Part shown: positions 29,224 to 40,493 of the stretch, piece by piece
Layout of the letters: each line of letters opens with the position of its first letter
Position numbering within the stretch: the stretch's first letter is position 1
DNA from: Saprospiraceae bacterium
GTDB lineage: Bacteria; Bacteroidota; Bacteroidia; Chitinophagales; Saprospiraceae
DNA: 64,000 nucleotides
Direction: 5' to 3'
Assembly (NCBI GenBank): GCA_028282725.1
Contig: JANQHF010000082.1
Coordinates: forward strand, 1 to 64,000
Notes under the pieces: generated by a model
Database searches by the model: none
The model's input: the letters and a program-made list of their open reading frames with translations, nothing else
Told to the model about the DNA's origin: nothing
Translations under genes and position numbers: made by a program

Positions 29224-31215
29224 ATGGTTAACAACCTCTGGTCCGAACTTCAACGGAGAAATGTTATCCGTGCTGCTCTGGGTTATATTGCTGTAAGCTG
29301 GGTAATATTGCAAGCCATTTCTATTCTTTTCCCTCTCTTTCAATTGCCAGATTCACTACAGCGAATCATCGTTATTTCCTTAATTGTATTATTTCCTTTT
29401 TGGCTTGTATTTGCCTGGATTTATGAATATACACCTGAGGGTTTTAAGAAGACAGGGGATGTCCCGAATGATGAATCGATTACCGGGGCAACTGGCAGAA
29501 ATCTGAATGCAATCATACTGGCAGGAATGACCTTGGCGATAATTCTTCTCATATCTGACAGAATGATTGATTTCAGTGATAATGAGGCAGACAAGACCAT
29601 AGATGATACAAGTATTGCAGTCCTGCCCTTCAAAAACATGAGTGTAAATCAAGCGAATCAACATTTCTGTGATGGGATGATGGAAGCCATATTGAATCAC
29701 CTTTCTAAAATTCCAGACCTTCGGGTGATATCTCGCACATCAGTAGAACAGTTCAGGGAGAATCCACCCCCGATTCCTACTATCAGAGATCAATTAGATG
29801 TAAGTTTTATTGTTGAAGGAAGTGTTCAACGCATAGAGAACCAGGCTCTAATCACCGTTCAACTAATAAATGCTAAAAAAGACAACCACATCTGGTCAGA
29901 AGCCTATGACAGGGATCTTTCTGAAATATTTGTAGTACAAGCAGAGATTACCAGGTTAATTGCAGATGAGTTAAAGGCAAAACTACGACCTGATATACAA
30001 GAACGCATTGAGGCGATTCCTACGGAAGACCCCATAGCTTATGATTATTACTTACGGGGAAATGAATTTTTGTTTGAAGCGAACAGTTGGCTACAATCCG
30101 ATGAAGAATGGCACGAATTATTGAAAAAAGCATCGTTGTCATTCAAACTTGCCCTTGAAAGAGATTCGTCGTTTGCCGACGCCATAATTGGATTAGCCAG
30201 GGTAGAGTATAAGAAAAATGTAGAGACGTCAATATTGGAAAAGGATTACCTCAAAAATGTTTTAATATTGGTAGATCAGGCACTTTCGATTAATCCGTTC
30301 CTATCGGAAGGATATGTCCTTCGAAGTCAATATTATTCACTTCATAATCAAATTTCAAAAGCTAAAAATGATATCGATAATGGGCTTAAATTAAAACCAA
30401 ATGATATTGAATTGCTATTTGCAGATTTTGATTATTACCGGTTATTTGAATTTGATTATGAGAAAGCTATATCTACCCTTCACAAGTTAGATGGACTTGT
30501 CAGTTCCAAAGAGGAACTTTTGCAGTTATGTAATAGTCGATCATCTTTATTTAGTAGCATAGGAGATATGAACATGCTGGAGTCAAACTTCCACAAGTGC
30601 CAGCTTCTGAACCCTGACCAGCCCAATTATTTTGATTGGGTATTTAACGTTACCGGAAGAGCTGAAAAGAATATCGCATATATAAATGAGCATTTCCCTG
30701 AAACTCAATATAAACATGTCCGACTTGGGGGATGCTATGTATACCTGAGAGATTATTCCTCAGCTAATGAGCATTTTAAAATTTGGGAACAACTAGTGAA
30801 AGAAGAAAGTGCAAATAACTGGCTTTCTATAAATGATTGGCATCGCTATGGGCAGGCTCTTGTCGGAGTTGGTGAAATTGAGAAAGGCAAAGACCTGCTC
30901 CTTAGACAACTTGAAATCAACAAAACAAAATACAGCTTAGAACGAACTGGTATATCAGGCTTAGGGGCTATCTATGATGTCGCCGGTATCTACTCCTTTA
31001 TAGGAGAAAAAGACTCTTGCTACCACTGGCTGTCAAAATTAGAATATGCAGAGAGCTGGTTGAGAGAAGGATGGATGACTTCCTTTATCAATTATGACCC
31101 ATTGTTTGACAATATTCGAAATGAGGAAAGATTCGAGAAAATTCTTGCCAGAGCATATCGACAGCAAGGAGCGGCACAACAATCGGTTCGGGAACTTCTT
31201 TCTCTGTATAACTAG
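29224..31215 (+). CDS. Membrane-anchored TolB-like/TPR protein (cyclase-associated N-terminal type, no cyclase domain)
   Basis: 'LWSELQRRNVIRAALGYIAVSWVILQ', 'EYTPEGFKKTGDV', 'IAVLPFKNMSVNQANQHFCDGMMEAILNHLSKIPDLRVISRTSVEQF' followed by TPR-like helices. Confidence 0.85.
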   Translation: MVNNLWSELQRRNVIRAALGYIAVSWVILQAISILFPLFQLPDSLQRIIVISLIVLFPFWLVFAWIYEYTPEGFKKTGDVPNDESITGATGRNLNAIILAGMTLAIILLISDRMIDFSDNEADKTIDDTSIAVLPFKNMSVNQANQHFCDGMMEAILNHLSKIPDLRVISRTSVEQFRENPPPIPTIRDQLDVSFIVEGSVQRIENQALITVQLINAKKDNHIWSEAYDRDLSEIFVVQAEITRLIADELKAKLRPDIQERIEAIPTEDPIAYDYYLRGNEFLFEANSWLQSDEEWHELLKKASLSFKLALERDSSFADAIIGLARVEYKKNVETSILEKDYLKNVLILVDQALSINPFLSEGYVLRSQYYSLHNQISKAKNDIDNGLKLKPNDIELLFADFDYYRLFEFDYEKAISTLHKLDGLVSSKEELLQLCNSRSSLFSSIGDMNMLESNFHKCQLLNPDQPNYFDWVFNVTGRAEKNIAYINEHFPETQYKHVRLGGCYVYLRDYSSANEHFKIWEQLVKEESANNWLSINDWHRYGQALVGVGEIEKGKDLLLRQLEINKTKYSLERTGISGLGAIYDVAGIYSFIGEKDSCYHWLSKLEYAESWLREGWMTSFINYDPLFDNIRNEERFEKILARAYRQQGAAQQSVRELLSLYN

Positions 31216-31318
31216 GGAGATTATATAGGATTACAATTAATTCAAGTCACAGAGGAATTTACACGTAAAAAGAGAACCTCCTTATGCGGTCAGCCATAAC
31301 ACATAACAGACACATGTG

Positions 31319-32527
31319 TCAATTCCGCATCCTGACCAAAATGATGACTGCCGAAAGAAAGGTAAGTACAGCTATGAATACAATGGCGGTGTTATAAGAA
31401 TACAAGTCAGCTATGATCCCCGTGAGTATAGCCCCGACTGCATATCCCAAGTCTCTCCACAACCTGAATACTCCGATTCCTTCAGCTCTCTGCCCGGGAT
31501 GAATATTATCAGCAATGGCTGCCAAAAAGGTGGGATAGACCATGGCCGTGCCCAGTCCCAGAAGAGCTGCAGTCAGGATGAAAAGAACATAAGATGAGAT
31601 TCCCGCGAAGCCTATAATCGCGACTCCCTGGAATATCATTCCCCAAAAGAGCAACTTCTTCTTGGACATTCGATCCGCCATTCCCCCGGTGAATAACTGA
31701 CCAATACCCCAGACAGCGGGATAGACGGCGGCAATGATGCCTATTTGCTCCAGATTGAAATCCTTCGCTGCCAGGAAAATGGGTAGTAATCCCCAGATCA
31801 TTCCATCATTTAAATTGTTCACCAGACCTGCCTGGGAAACACTTCCCAAATTGGGATGACGCACGGACGTATCGATAAAGACATTGGCCAATCTGACTAT
31901 CGTACTTTCCTTACTTTCTACAGCAACATGTTGATGAGTGTCCCTGATCAACAGTACACTACCCAGCAAACCAAGAACAGCAATGCTTATACCCAAATAA
32001 AATGGATACGGTCTAAGTCCATAATTAGATGCAATATAACCAGTGAGAAATGCGACAATGCCCACAGCCACGTATCCGGCAAACTCGTTGATACCCATGG
32101 CCAGCCCTCTTTGTTTTTCCCCGACGAGGTCTATCTTCATGATGACGGTTGCGGACCATGCAAAGCCCTGGTTGATACCCAGGAGTATATTTGCTGCGAG
32201 GATGTAGTTCCAATTCGTTGCAAACATGATCATGAAGGGTACTGGCAGACCAAAGAGCCATCCAATCACCAGGAGCTTTTTGCGACCTCTTTTCTGCGCC
32301 AATTTTCCCATCAGATAATTGGCTAGTGCCTTTGAAACACCGAAAATCACGATAAATGTCAGGATAATGGTATTGGTCGAAAGACCAAATTCTTCTTCTG
32401 CAAGTGCCGGAAGAATCGTTCGCTCAAGACCTGCCATGCCGCCAACAAAGGCATTGATCAGGATCAGGAGACTGAATTGCTTCCAGTTCTTTTTCAAACC
32501 CAACTTTACTACATTGGACACGTTCAA
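31319..32527 (-). CDS. MFS transporter
   Basis: 12-TM pattern; 'GKLAQKRGRKKLLVIGWLFGLP', 'GGMADRMSKKKLLFWGM'. Confidence 0.9.
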   Translation of the reverse strand: MNVSNVVKLGLKKNWKQFSLLILINAFVGGMAGLERTILPALAEEEFGLSTNTIILTFIVIFGVSKALANYLMGKLAQKRGRKKLLVIGWLFGLPVPFMIMFATNWNYILAANILLGINQGFAWSATVIMKIDLVGEKQRGLAMGINEFAGYVAVGIVAFLTGYIASNYGLRPYPFYLGISIAVLGLLGSVLLIRDTHQHVAVESKESTIVRLANVFIDTSVRHPNLGSVSQAGLVNNLNDGMIWGLLPIFLAAKDFNLEQIGIIAAVYPAVWGIGQLFTGGMADRMSKKKLLFWGMIFQGVAIIGFAGISSYVLFILTAALLGLGTAMVYPTFLAAIADNIHPGQRAEGIGVFRLWRDLGYAVGAILTGIIADLYSYNTAIVFIAVLTFLSAVIILVRMRN

Positions 32528-32635
32528 CTTTTGAAAATTAGGTACGACAAGGTAAGCTTGTCATCCGAGTCAAATTCGTCAGAAGGTGTAATGGGTGGTG
32601 CAACACACCCGCCGGCTTCCACCACTGTGAAAGGA

Positions 32636-33379
32636 TTATCCAAAAATTTTTGCCTTGATGAATCGAAAGTTCATTTCGGCAATATTCGTGATCGAAATTC
32701 CCTCAGGACATTCTACTTCGCATGCTCCGGTAAATGTACAGCTTCCAAAACCCTCCTCTTTCATTTGGTCTGTCATCCCAATGACCCGACGGTGTTGTTC
32801 TGCCTTTCCTTGAGGCAACTTATTGAGGTGATTGATTTTAGCCGCAGTAAATAGTGCAGCAGAAGAATTTTTACAGGTTGCAACACAGGCTCCACAACCG
32901 ATACAAGCAGCTGCATCCATCGCGGCGTCGGCTACAGGTTTCGGTATGGGAATGGCATTGGCTTCCGGAGCCGTTCCTGTTTTGGCACTGATATAGGCAC
33001 CGTGCTCAATAATGCGATCAAAGGCAGAGCGATCGATGATCAGATCTTTGATCACTGGAAAGGAGGCTGCACGCCACGGTTCTACCACAATGGTACTTCC
33101 ATTCTCAAAACTGCGCATATGTAATTGACAGGTGGTCATGTTATCATGCGGCCCGTGGGCCCGGCCATTAATGAACACACCGCATTGCCCGCAAATACCT
33201 TCACGACAATCGTATTCAAAGGCGATGACTTCTTCCCCCTTTAATACGAGTTGTTCGTTCAAATGGTCCAATGCTTCCAGGAAGGACATGTCTTCGGAAA
33301 GACCATCCACCTCATAACTTTGCAAAGCCCCTTTGTCTTCAGATCCGTCTTGCCTCCATATTTTGAATGTTACCTCCAT
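32636..33379 (-). CDS. sdhB: Succinate dehydrogenase/fumarate reductase iron-sulfur subunit
   Basis: '[22 protein letters not shown]' [2Fe-2S]; '[16 protein letters not shown]', 'CEVECPEGI' clusters. Confidence 0.95.
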   Translation of the reverse strand: MEVTFKIWRQDGSEDKGALQSYEVDGLSEDMSFLEALDHLNEQLVLKGEEVIAFEYDCREGICGQCGVFINGRAHGPHDNMTTCQLHMRSFENGSTIVVEPWRAASFPVIKDLIIDRSAFDRIIEHGAYISAKTGTAPEANAIPIPKPVADAAMDAAACIGCGACVATCKNSSAALFTAAKINHLNKLPQGKAEQHRRVIGMTDQMKEEGFGSCTFTGACEVECPEGISITNIAEMNFRFIKAKIFG

Positions 33380-33386
33380 CGAATTT

Positions 33387-35303
33387 TTATTTGTAGCTGC
33401 GCACGGTGGGCTTTATATTTTCAAATTCAAGATCTTCCTTATGCAGTTCAAATCTACCTTCGGCATATTCCCAGGCAGAAACATAGGAATACTGATCATC
33501 ATTTCGTACTGCTTCTCCATCTTCGGTTTGGTATTCTTCACGAAAATGCGCTCCACACGACTCCTCTCGCTCGAGGGCATCGGTACACATTAAAATTCCC
33601 AATTCGATGAAGTCGGCCAGGCGATAGGCCTTTTCTAATTCAGGGTTCATTTTATCACCAGCTCCTGTCACCTTCACATCCCGCCAAAATTCACGTTTCA
33701 GCATTTCGATCTTCCGGATAGCATCTTCCAGTCCCGGTTTGTTTCGACTCATGGCACACTCCTGCCACATGATCTTCCCAAGTTCCCTGTGGAAATGATC
33801 CACGGTCTTCGTTCCATTAACACTTAAAATTCTCCGGATATGTTCCTCCACTTCACTTTCTGCACGGGCAAATTCAGGATGATCAGTAGTTGTATGTTCT
33901 TCTTTCAGGGCATTGACGAGATAATTGTTAATTGTATTGGGCAAAACGAAATACCCATCAATACTGGCTTGCAGCAATGAGTTGGCCCCCAGGCGATTGG
34001 CCCCGTGATCTGAAAAGTTGCATTCACCCACGGCATACAATCCCGGAATCGTAGTCATCAATTCATAATCTACCCACAAACCACCCATCGAAAAATGTGC
34101 AGCTGGCGAAATCTGCATGGGTTCCTGGTAAGCATCAATACCTGTAATTTTTTTGTACATGTTGAACAGATTGCCATACCGGTCCTTGATCGTTTCCAGA
34201 CCGAATTTCCCGATGGCATGCTTGAAGTCCAGGTAGACTGCATTTTTAAGCCGTCCTACGCCATAACCTGTATCAATGCGTTCCTTAGCTGCGCGGGATG
34301 CAATGTCCCTTGGAGCTAAATTTCCGAAGCTCGGGTATCGGCGCTCCAAATAATAATCCCTCTCCGTTTCAGGGATTTCGTTGGCCTTCCTTGGATCATC
34401 TTTTTGCAGGGGCACCCATATCCGGCCGTCATTGCGCAAAGATTCTGACATCAAGGTCAATTTAGACTGAGCCTCACTGGTCTGAGGCAGGGCAGTGGGA
34501 TGAATTTGCGTAAAGCTGGGAGCAGCAAAATAAGCCCCGCGCTTGTGCGCTTTCCAAATGGCGCTTCCATTACATCCAATGGCCAAAGTTGACAATCGAA
34601 AGACGCGCGAATAACCACCGGTGGCCAAAACGACGGCATCGGCAGCATAGCGCTTCAACCTTCCTGTGACAAGGTCGCGTACGATAATTCCCTTTGCTTT
34701 TCCATCGACCACAACCAAGTCCATCATTTCACTCCTCGGATACATTTTGACTTTCTTGGCGCGAACCATTTTGTACAGTTGTGAATAAGCAGCCAACAGT
34801 AGCTGTTGACCGGTTTGTCCGCGTGCATAAAATGTACGTTGCACCTGCACCCCTCCAAAACTCCGATTGACCAATACACCTCCATATTCCCTGGCGAAGG
34901 GAACCCCCTGCTGTACGTAGTGGTCAATGAGTGGCGCAGAAAGTTCTGCCAATCTGTATACGTTGGCTTCCCGGGATCTGAAATCGCCACCTTTCAGCGT
35001 ATCGTAAAACATTCGCCAAACACTGTCGCCATCATGCTGGTAGTTTTTAGCAGCATTGATGCCTCCCTGGGCAGCGACCGAATGCGCCCTGCGCGCTGAA
35101 TCCTGGTAACAAAAACATTGCACGTCATAGCCCAATTCAGCCAAGGTGGCAGCAGCACCGGCACCTGAGAGACCAGAACCCACCACGATTACATTCAGTT
35201 TCTTTTTATTCGCGGGATTGATCAGTTGGGCATGCAGCTGATAGTTGCGCCACTTATCTTCTAATCTGCCTTCTGGTATTTTTGAGTTTAATTGCATCGA
35301 CAT
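33387..35303 (-). CDS. sdhA: Succinate dehydrogenase/fumarate reductase flavoprotein subunit
   Basis: '[49 protein letters not shown]'; ORF to 35342, likely ATG at 35303. Confidence 0.95.
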   Translation of the reverse strand: MSMQLNSKIPEGRLEDKWRNYQLHAQLINPANKKKLNVIVVGSGLSGAGAAATLAELGYDVQCFCYQDSARRAHSVAAQGGINAAKNYQHDGDSVWRMFYDTLKGGDFRSREANVYRLAELSAPLIDHYVQQGVPFAREYGGVLVNRSFGGVQVQRTFYARGQTGQQLLLAAYSQLYKMVRAKKVKMYPRSEMMDLVVVDGKAKGIIVRDLVTGRLKRYAADAVVLATGGYSRVFRLSTLAIGCNGSAIWKAHKRGAYFAAPSFTQIHPTALPQTSEAQSKLTLMSESLRNDGRIWVPLQKDDPRKANEIPETERDYYLERRYPSFGNLAPRDIASRAAKERIDTGYGVGRLKNAVYLDFKHAIGKFGLETIKDRYGNLFNMYKKITGIDAYQEPMQISPAAHFSMGGLWVDYELMTTIPGLYAVGECNFSDHGANRLGANSLLQASIDGYFVLPNTINNYLVNALKEEHTTTDHPEFARAESEVEEHIRRILSVNGTKTVDHFHRELGKIMWQECAMSRNKPGLEDAIRKIEMLKREFWRDVKVTGAGDKMNPELEKAYRLADFIELGILMCTDALEREESCGAHFREEYQTEDGEAVRNDDQYSYVSAWEYAEGRFELHKEDLEFENIKPTVRSYK

Positions 35304-35307
35304 AGGA

Positions 35308-35976
35308 CTATTTGAAATAGACAATGAATGGAATGATCCCAAATCCTATTGCCATGATCGCGGCATAAATCAATGATACTTTGGCCAGGGTCCTCAATCC
35401 ATTCTTATGATAAAATCCAAGGGTCATAAAACCACTTTTGAGGCCGTGATTCAAATGCAATCCCAAAGGAATCATCAGGACCGTGTAGAAGATCACATAG
35501 TAAATATTCTGAAAGAGGCTGTAGGTTACCTGGTAAACATCTATGTTTCCCATAGCATCTATTCCAGGACTTTCTCCCATGCCTAGTTTGATGCGCGCCC
35601 AGAAGTTGGCTAAATGCACTATGATAAAGAGCAGGATCATCGTCCCGATCAATCCCATATTCTGGGAAGTCCATGTGCTGTTTTCCCTTGCATTGTTTAC
35701 TTCATACTTCTGTGGTTTTGATTTTCGATTTCCAATGGTGATGAGTATGGCATAAATGACGTGAAAGAGAATGGAGAGATAAAGCAAATAGGCTACTGCT
35801 TTGATGATGGGACTATCCCGCAATGTTTTGGAATACGCATTATACATCTCCCTGGCCATGTCTTCAGGCAGCAGCAAGATGCAATTGGCAGAGAGATGAA
35901 CGATTAAAAAAATACATAGGAAGAGGCCCGTTCCTGCCAGGATGGTTTTTCTGAAAAAAAGTGGGTTGATCCTCAT
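35308..35976 (-). CDS. sdhC: Succinate dehydrogenase cytochrome b subunit
   Basis: 5-TM cytochrome b type; directly upstream of sdhA; '[18 protein letters not shown]', '[15 protein letters not shown]'. Confidence 0.93.
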   Translation of the reverse strand: MRINPLFFRKTILAGTGLFLCIFLIVHLSANCILLLPEDMAREMYNAYSKTLRDSPIIKAVAYLLYLSILFHVIYAILITIGNRKSKPQKYEVNNARENSTWTSQNMGLIGTMILLFIIVHLANFWARIKLGMGESPGIDAMGNIDVYQVTYSLFQNIYYVIFYTVLMIPLGLHLNHGLKSGFMTLGFYHKNGLRTLAKVSLIYAAIMAIGFGIIPFIVYFK

Positions 35977-36053
35977 TTCCTTCTATTAAAGACTGTGTAG
36001 AAACACATCTTCAATGTAAGGATTTTGAGCATTCTCAAAAGGTAAAAAACCGG

Positions 36054-37475
36054 TTATTTTTTATACAACTTGGCTTGATATTTAGGATGCATCATATTTT
36101 CTACACTAAGGATTTTATCTAATTCCTCTTTTGTTAACAGCCCTTTTTCCAACACTATTTCAGGAATCGTCTTCCCGGTGCGTATCGCTTCTTTTCCAAT
36201 GACATCTCCCATATGATGCCCAATAAAGGGATTCAGGAAGGTGATGATACCCACAGAATTGTACACCATCTCTTTAGTGTGCTCCTCGTTAGCAGTTATA
36301 CCATTGATGCACTTTTCCGCAAGTGTGACGCAGGCATTGGACAACAACTCTATGGATTCAAATAGGCATTGAGCTATCATCGGTTCCATAACATTCAATT
36401 GAAGCTGGCCGGCTTCTGCCGCGAAAGAGATGGCAACATCATTGCCAATGATTTTGAAACAAACCTGGTTGGCTACTTCAGGTATAACGGGATTTACTTT
36501 TGCCGGCATAATTGATGAGCCTGCCTGCATTTCCGGCAGGTTAATTTCATTCAGGCCACACCTGGGCCCGGAGGACAATAATCTGAGATCATTGCAGATC
36601 TTTGATAGTTTCACCGCTGTTCTCTTCAAGGCTCCGGAAATCATTACATAAGCACCACAGTCAGAGGTCGCTTCTATAAGATTTACCGCTGGCACAAAAC
36701 TGGCTTTTGTGAATTTTTGTAAGTAACCTATCGACAATGCTGTAAATCCCCGGGGAGCATTGACGCTGGTGCCGATAGCCGTAGCTCCTAAATTCACTTC
36801 AAGAATAAGGTCGCGACAATTCTTAAGGTTCTTGGTTTCTTCCTTGAGGTTGACCGACCATGCAGCAAATTCATCTCCTAAAGACATCGGGACAGCATCC
36901 TGCAACTGGGTTCTGCCCATTTTGAGTACTTTCCTGAATTCTGCGGCTTTTTTGTCCACACTCGTTGTCAACACATTGAGGTGTTCTAAAAGATCATTCA
37001 TGTAATAATAGAGGGCAACTCTGAAACCTGTAGGATAGGCATCATTGGTAGACTGGGATTTGTTAACATGATCATTGGGGTGTAAAATTTCGTAATTGCC
37101 CTTCTTGTGCCCATTTAGCGTTAAGGCCACATTGGCAATGACCTCATTGGTATTCATATTCACAGAAGTGCCGGCCCCGCCTTGAAATACATCTGACGGG
37201 AAGAACTTCGAATATCTTGTCAGATTTGACAGAATATGATCGCAAGCCTCGATAACCATGTTTGCTTTCTCAGCCGGAATGGTTCCTATTTCCTTGTTCG
37301 CAGCCGCACATGCTTTTTTTGTTAAGATGAGCCCTTTGATAAAAATCGGATAGTCTCCAATCTTCGATTTCGATATTTTAAAATTGTTTACAGCCCTTTG
37401 AGTGTGAATACCGTAGTATAGTTCATTGTAGATTTCGAGTTCGCCCAAAAGGTCCCTTTCTTTTCTAGTTTTCAT
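36054..37475 (-). CDS. aspA: Aspartate ammonia-lyase
   Basis: '[31 protein letters not shown]', '[20 protein letters not shown]' fumarase/aspartase signature; ORF to 37505, ATG at 37475 preferred. Confidence 0.94.
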   Translation of the reverse strand: MKTRKERDLLGELEIYNELYYGIHTQRAVNNFKISKSKIGDYPIFIKGLILTKKACAAANKEIGTIPAEKANMVIEACDHILSNLTRYSKFFPSDVFQGGAGTSVNMNTNEVIANVALTLNGHKKGNYEILHPNDHVNKSQSTNDAYPTGFRVALYYYMNDLLEHLNVLTTSVDKKAAEFRKVLKMGRTQLQDAVPMSLGDEFAAWSVNLKEETKNLKNCRDLILEVNLGATAIGTSVNAPRGFTALSIGYLQKFTKASFVPAVNLIEATSDCGAYVMISGALKRTAVKLSKICNDLRLLSSGPRCGLNEINLPEMQAGSSIMPAKVNPVIPEVANQVCFKIIGNDVAISFAAEAGQLQLNVMEPMIAQCLFESIELLSNACVTLAEKCINGITANEEHTKEMVYNSVGIITFLNPFIGHHMGDVIGKEAIRTGKTIPEIVLEKGLLTKEELDKILSVENMMHPKYQAKLYKK

Positions 37476-37613
37476 AGCAATGCTAAAAGTAACCAGAATT
37501 AGCATCGAAGTCTTATAGAATTTCTGCCTGAATCAAATCCCCGGAAAGGCCAGAACGGCCCGGACGGTCGAAAAAAGTCGAATAAAATTGAAGGCGGTAA
37601 AAGATTTGCATGT

Positions 37614-39341
37614 CTAGATTCGGCCATTTGATTGAAGGGCGTATTTAACTGAATCCGTTGACTGCACACCCGGCACCTGGTCTACCCAATCAATGGCTTC
37701 CTGGATACTCATAGCGAAATTTGAAGCACCCATTTTTTTAGTCAACCCACTGATCTGAAATGCGTCTCTCACCGGACCTTTTACTCTGGCAAACAATAAT
37801 TGGATGTTATTGGAAAGCAACTCTTCATGTAATTCGCTCAAAGCGTGAATGGCACTGCTATCGACGTTGTTGATACTTTCTGCACTTACGATGACTGCTC
37901 TTAGAGCATCACCCTTTTGAATAATCAGATCCTCAATCTGATCTTTGAAGTACGTCACGTTGGCAAAATATAACTGGGCATCGAAACGGATCACCAGAAT
38001 ATCATCGCACACTTCCAGCTCTTTGAATCGTTTGATGTTCCGAAATTCCGAGGAGCCGGGAATTCTGCCGAGGACTGCAATATGAGGCCGGGTCGTTTTA
38101 TAAATAATGATGGTGAGGGATAGAAGTACACCGATACCAATTCCCTGCTCTATGCCAAAGGCCAGGGTCGTTAAAAAAGTTATCGCCAACATCCAGAAGT
38201 CGGACCTGTTGGCAGACCACAAATGTTTGGCCTCCTTGAAATCCATTAGCCCAAAAACGGCCACCATGATGACCGATGCGAGAATTGCATTGGGAAGATA
38301 ATAAAAGAAAGACGTCAGGAATAGGAGCGTGAGAACAATGAGTAAGGCACTAATCATGGAGCTCACACTTGTTTTTGCGCCTGCCTGGTCATTTACAGCC
38401 GTTCTTGAAAATCCTCCTGTCACCGGGTAAGATTGAAAAAAGGATCCACCGATATTTGCCAGGCCAAGAGCTATCAATTCCTGGTTGGCTTCTACCTTGT
38501 AATCCCTATGTCTGACCTGAACTGCCTTTGCCACTGCAATACTCTCCATGAAACTCACCAGGGAAATTGCGAGCGCTGTTGGAAGAAGCATTGTAATGGT
38601 TTCGACATTGAGTACCGGTGTACTTATAAAAGGGAGGCCTTTGGGCACTTCTCCCACAATTTTTGCGCCTGCAGCTTCCAGGCCAAATACCCGGACCGCA
38701 AGAATACCCAGCACAACGGCAATGAGCAATCCGGGGATCTTTGGATTGATCTTCTTCAGTATTATGATCAACACAATGCCCAATATGCCAATGGTGAAAG
38801 TCAACCAATGAATTTCCCCGAAATGCATGAAAGCATCAATCAAAATTTCATGTACGTGATGACTTCTGGCAATCTCAATGCCCAAGAGATGTTTCAACTG
38901 TGAAAATCCGATGATCAGGGCTGCAGCTGAAGTGAATCCACTGATCACCGGATGAGACAAGAAGTTGACCAGGAAACCCAGTTTGAAAACTCCAAGTGTG
39001 AATTGAATGATGCCTACCAGTAGTGCCAATGTGATAGTCAGACTGATATAGGATTGTGTGCCCGCCTCAGCCAATACGCCAATTCCCGCCGCGGTCAACA
39101 ATGAAACCATGGCCACCGGTCCCACCGCCAGTTGGCGCGAAGTCCCCATAAGGCCATAAATGATCAATGGAATCGTTGAGGCATATAAGCCGTAGATGGG
39201 AGGAAGACCTGCAATCATGGCGTAGGCCATTCCTTGGGGGATCAACATAATACCGACTGTTATGCCGGCTGACAAATCACCCCTTAACCACTGTTGATTG
39301 TAGTTTTTGAATGTTTGAAAAAAAGGAAAAAATCCGGCCAT
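37614..39341 (-). CDS. SulP family inorganic anion transporter with STAS domain
   Basis: 'DLSAGITVGIMLIPQGMAYAMIAGLPPIYGLYASTIPLIIYGLMGTSRQLAVGPVA'; C-terminal STAS 'VIVSAESINNVDSSAIHAL'. Confidence 0.96.
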   Translation of the reverse strand: MAGFFPFFQTFKNYNQQWLRGDLSAGITVGIMLIPQGMAYAMIAGLPPIYGLYASTIPLIIYGLMGTSRQLAVGPVAMVSLLTAAGIGVLAEAGTQSYISLTITLALLVGIIQFTLGVFKLGFLVNFLSHPVISGFTSAAALIIGFSQLKHLLGIEIARSHHVHEILIDAFMHFGEIHWLTFTIGILGIVLIIILKKINPKIPGLLIAVVLGILAVRVFGLEAAGAKIVGEVPKGLPFISTPVLNVETITMLLPTALAISLVSFMESIAVAKAVQVRHRDYKVEANQELIALGLANIGGSFFQSYPVTGGFSRTAVNDQAGAKTSVSSMISALLIVLTLLFLTSFFYYLPNAILASVIMVAVFGLMDFKEAKHLWSANRSDFWMLAITFLTTLAFGIEQGIGIGVLLSLTIIIYKTTRPHIAVLGRIPGSSEFRNIKRFKELEVCDDILVIRFDAQLYFANVTYFKDQIEDLIIQKGDALRAVIVSAESINNVDSSAIHALSELHEELLSNNIQLLFARVKGPVRDAFQISGLTKKMGASNFAMSIQEAIDWVDQVPGVQSTDSVKYALQSNGRI

Positions 39342-39400
39342 TCGAATTGATCACTTCCTGCAAAGATCAGCCAAAAACCAGGAATGGATTGTGACCATGG

Positions 39401-40048
39401 TCACGTTTCCAGTAAGGCAATCTCGTTTCTTCCCAGCTTCACTTTTCCCTGGATCTCAAGCTTTTTCAATAACCTGGAAATAGACTCTCTCGATGCATTC
39501 AGATCATGAGCGATATCGGAGTGAGAAATGTGGAAGACGTTTTGATCCTTTTGTCTCTGCATCTCATCCAGGTAGTATAATAGTTTTTCATCCAAATTGG
39601 CAAAGGAAACCCTGTCGATCGTATCGATGAGAGCAAACAATCTCGCATCGTACATACCAAAAATGAAATCTCTCCAGGCACTGTATTTTTCCATCCATTC
39701 ATCGGCACTCTGCAACGGAATCATGAGAATGGTCGCATCTTCTTCACACACCGCCTTGATTTCGCTTCGTTTGCGGATCATACAGCAACTGAAGGAAGCT
39801 GCACAGGACTCTCCTGATCCCAGGAAGTACAACAAGATCTCCTGGCCATCTTCCCCCTCTCGAATGATCTTCATCAATCCTGAGATCAGCATAGGTACGA
39901 ATTCAATGTAATCACCGTAGTCCATGATGACCTCACCCCTGGAGAATTGAGCCATTTGAGAAACTTCAGCTATTTCCCGGATCAATGCCTCGCTTTGACC
40001 GAGATCCGGAAATAAGTCCTTGATTATTTGTGAGTCAATTTCTGCCAT
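39401..40048 (-). CDS. Crp/Fnr family transcriptional regulator
   Basis: cNMP-binding-like fold and C-terminal HTH 'ISHSDIAHDLNASRESISRLLKKLEIQGKVKL'. Confidence 0.93.
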   Translation of the reverse strand: MAEIDSQIIKDLFPDLGQSEALIREIAEVSQMAQFSRGEVIMDYGDYIEFVPMLISGLMKIIREGEDGQEILLYFLGSGESCAASFSCCMIRKRSEIKAVCEEDATILMIPLQSADEWMEKYSAWRDFIFGMYDARLFALIDTIDRVSFANLDEKLLYYLDEMQRQKDQNVFHISHSDIAHDLNASRESISRLLKKLEIQGKVKLGRNEIALLET

Positions 40049-40077
40049 ATTGGTTGATTTAAATTCAAATGAACTGG

Positions 40078-40458
40078 CTAAGCTGTATTTTGAGCATTGA
40101 TGCCTCCGTCCAAATTATAAACGCGAAAGCCAGAATTTTGCAAAAGCATACAAACGCGTAAGCTTCTTCTTCCTGTCCTGCAGAATACATAGTAATGTCT
40201 CCCGGGATCAAGTGCATCGATTTCATCTGCCAATGTAGTGGAGAGATAATCCATGTTAATGGCACCCTTTAAGGAGCCTGCTCTAAACTCATCAATTGTA
40301 CGTACATCCAGGAGGACTGCCTGGTGATCTCGGGACGCCTGACTTTCAAATTCTTGAAAATGGAGATTTTTGAGCAGGTTCTTATGCAATTCCCACCTGG
40401 ATAGTCCACATACGTCTGATCCTTCCGTGACTGATTCTTCCATTCTAATTTGATCCAT
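40078..40458 (-). CDS. Rhodanese-like domain protein
   Basis: 'AVLLDVRTIDEFRAGSLKGAINMDY', 'YYVFCRTGRRS'; ORF 40078..40491, ATG at 40458 preferred. Confidence 0.88.
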   Translation of the reverse strand: MDQIRMEESVTEGSDVCGLSRWELHKNLLKNLHFQEFESQASRDHQAVLLDVRTIDEFRAGSLKGAINMDYLSTTLADEIDALDPGRHYYVFCRTGRRSLRVCMLLQNSGFRVYNLDGGINAQNTA

Positions 40459-40493
40459 GTCGAAAATACGGTTCCCAAAGAGTGTTCTCAAAA

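Noticed and set aside
31309-31320. 12-bp perfect palindrome GACACATGTGTC at the MFS stop codon
   Set aside because: Single short palindrome without a T-tract; expected by chance at this window size.
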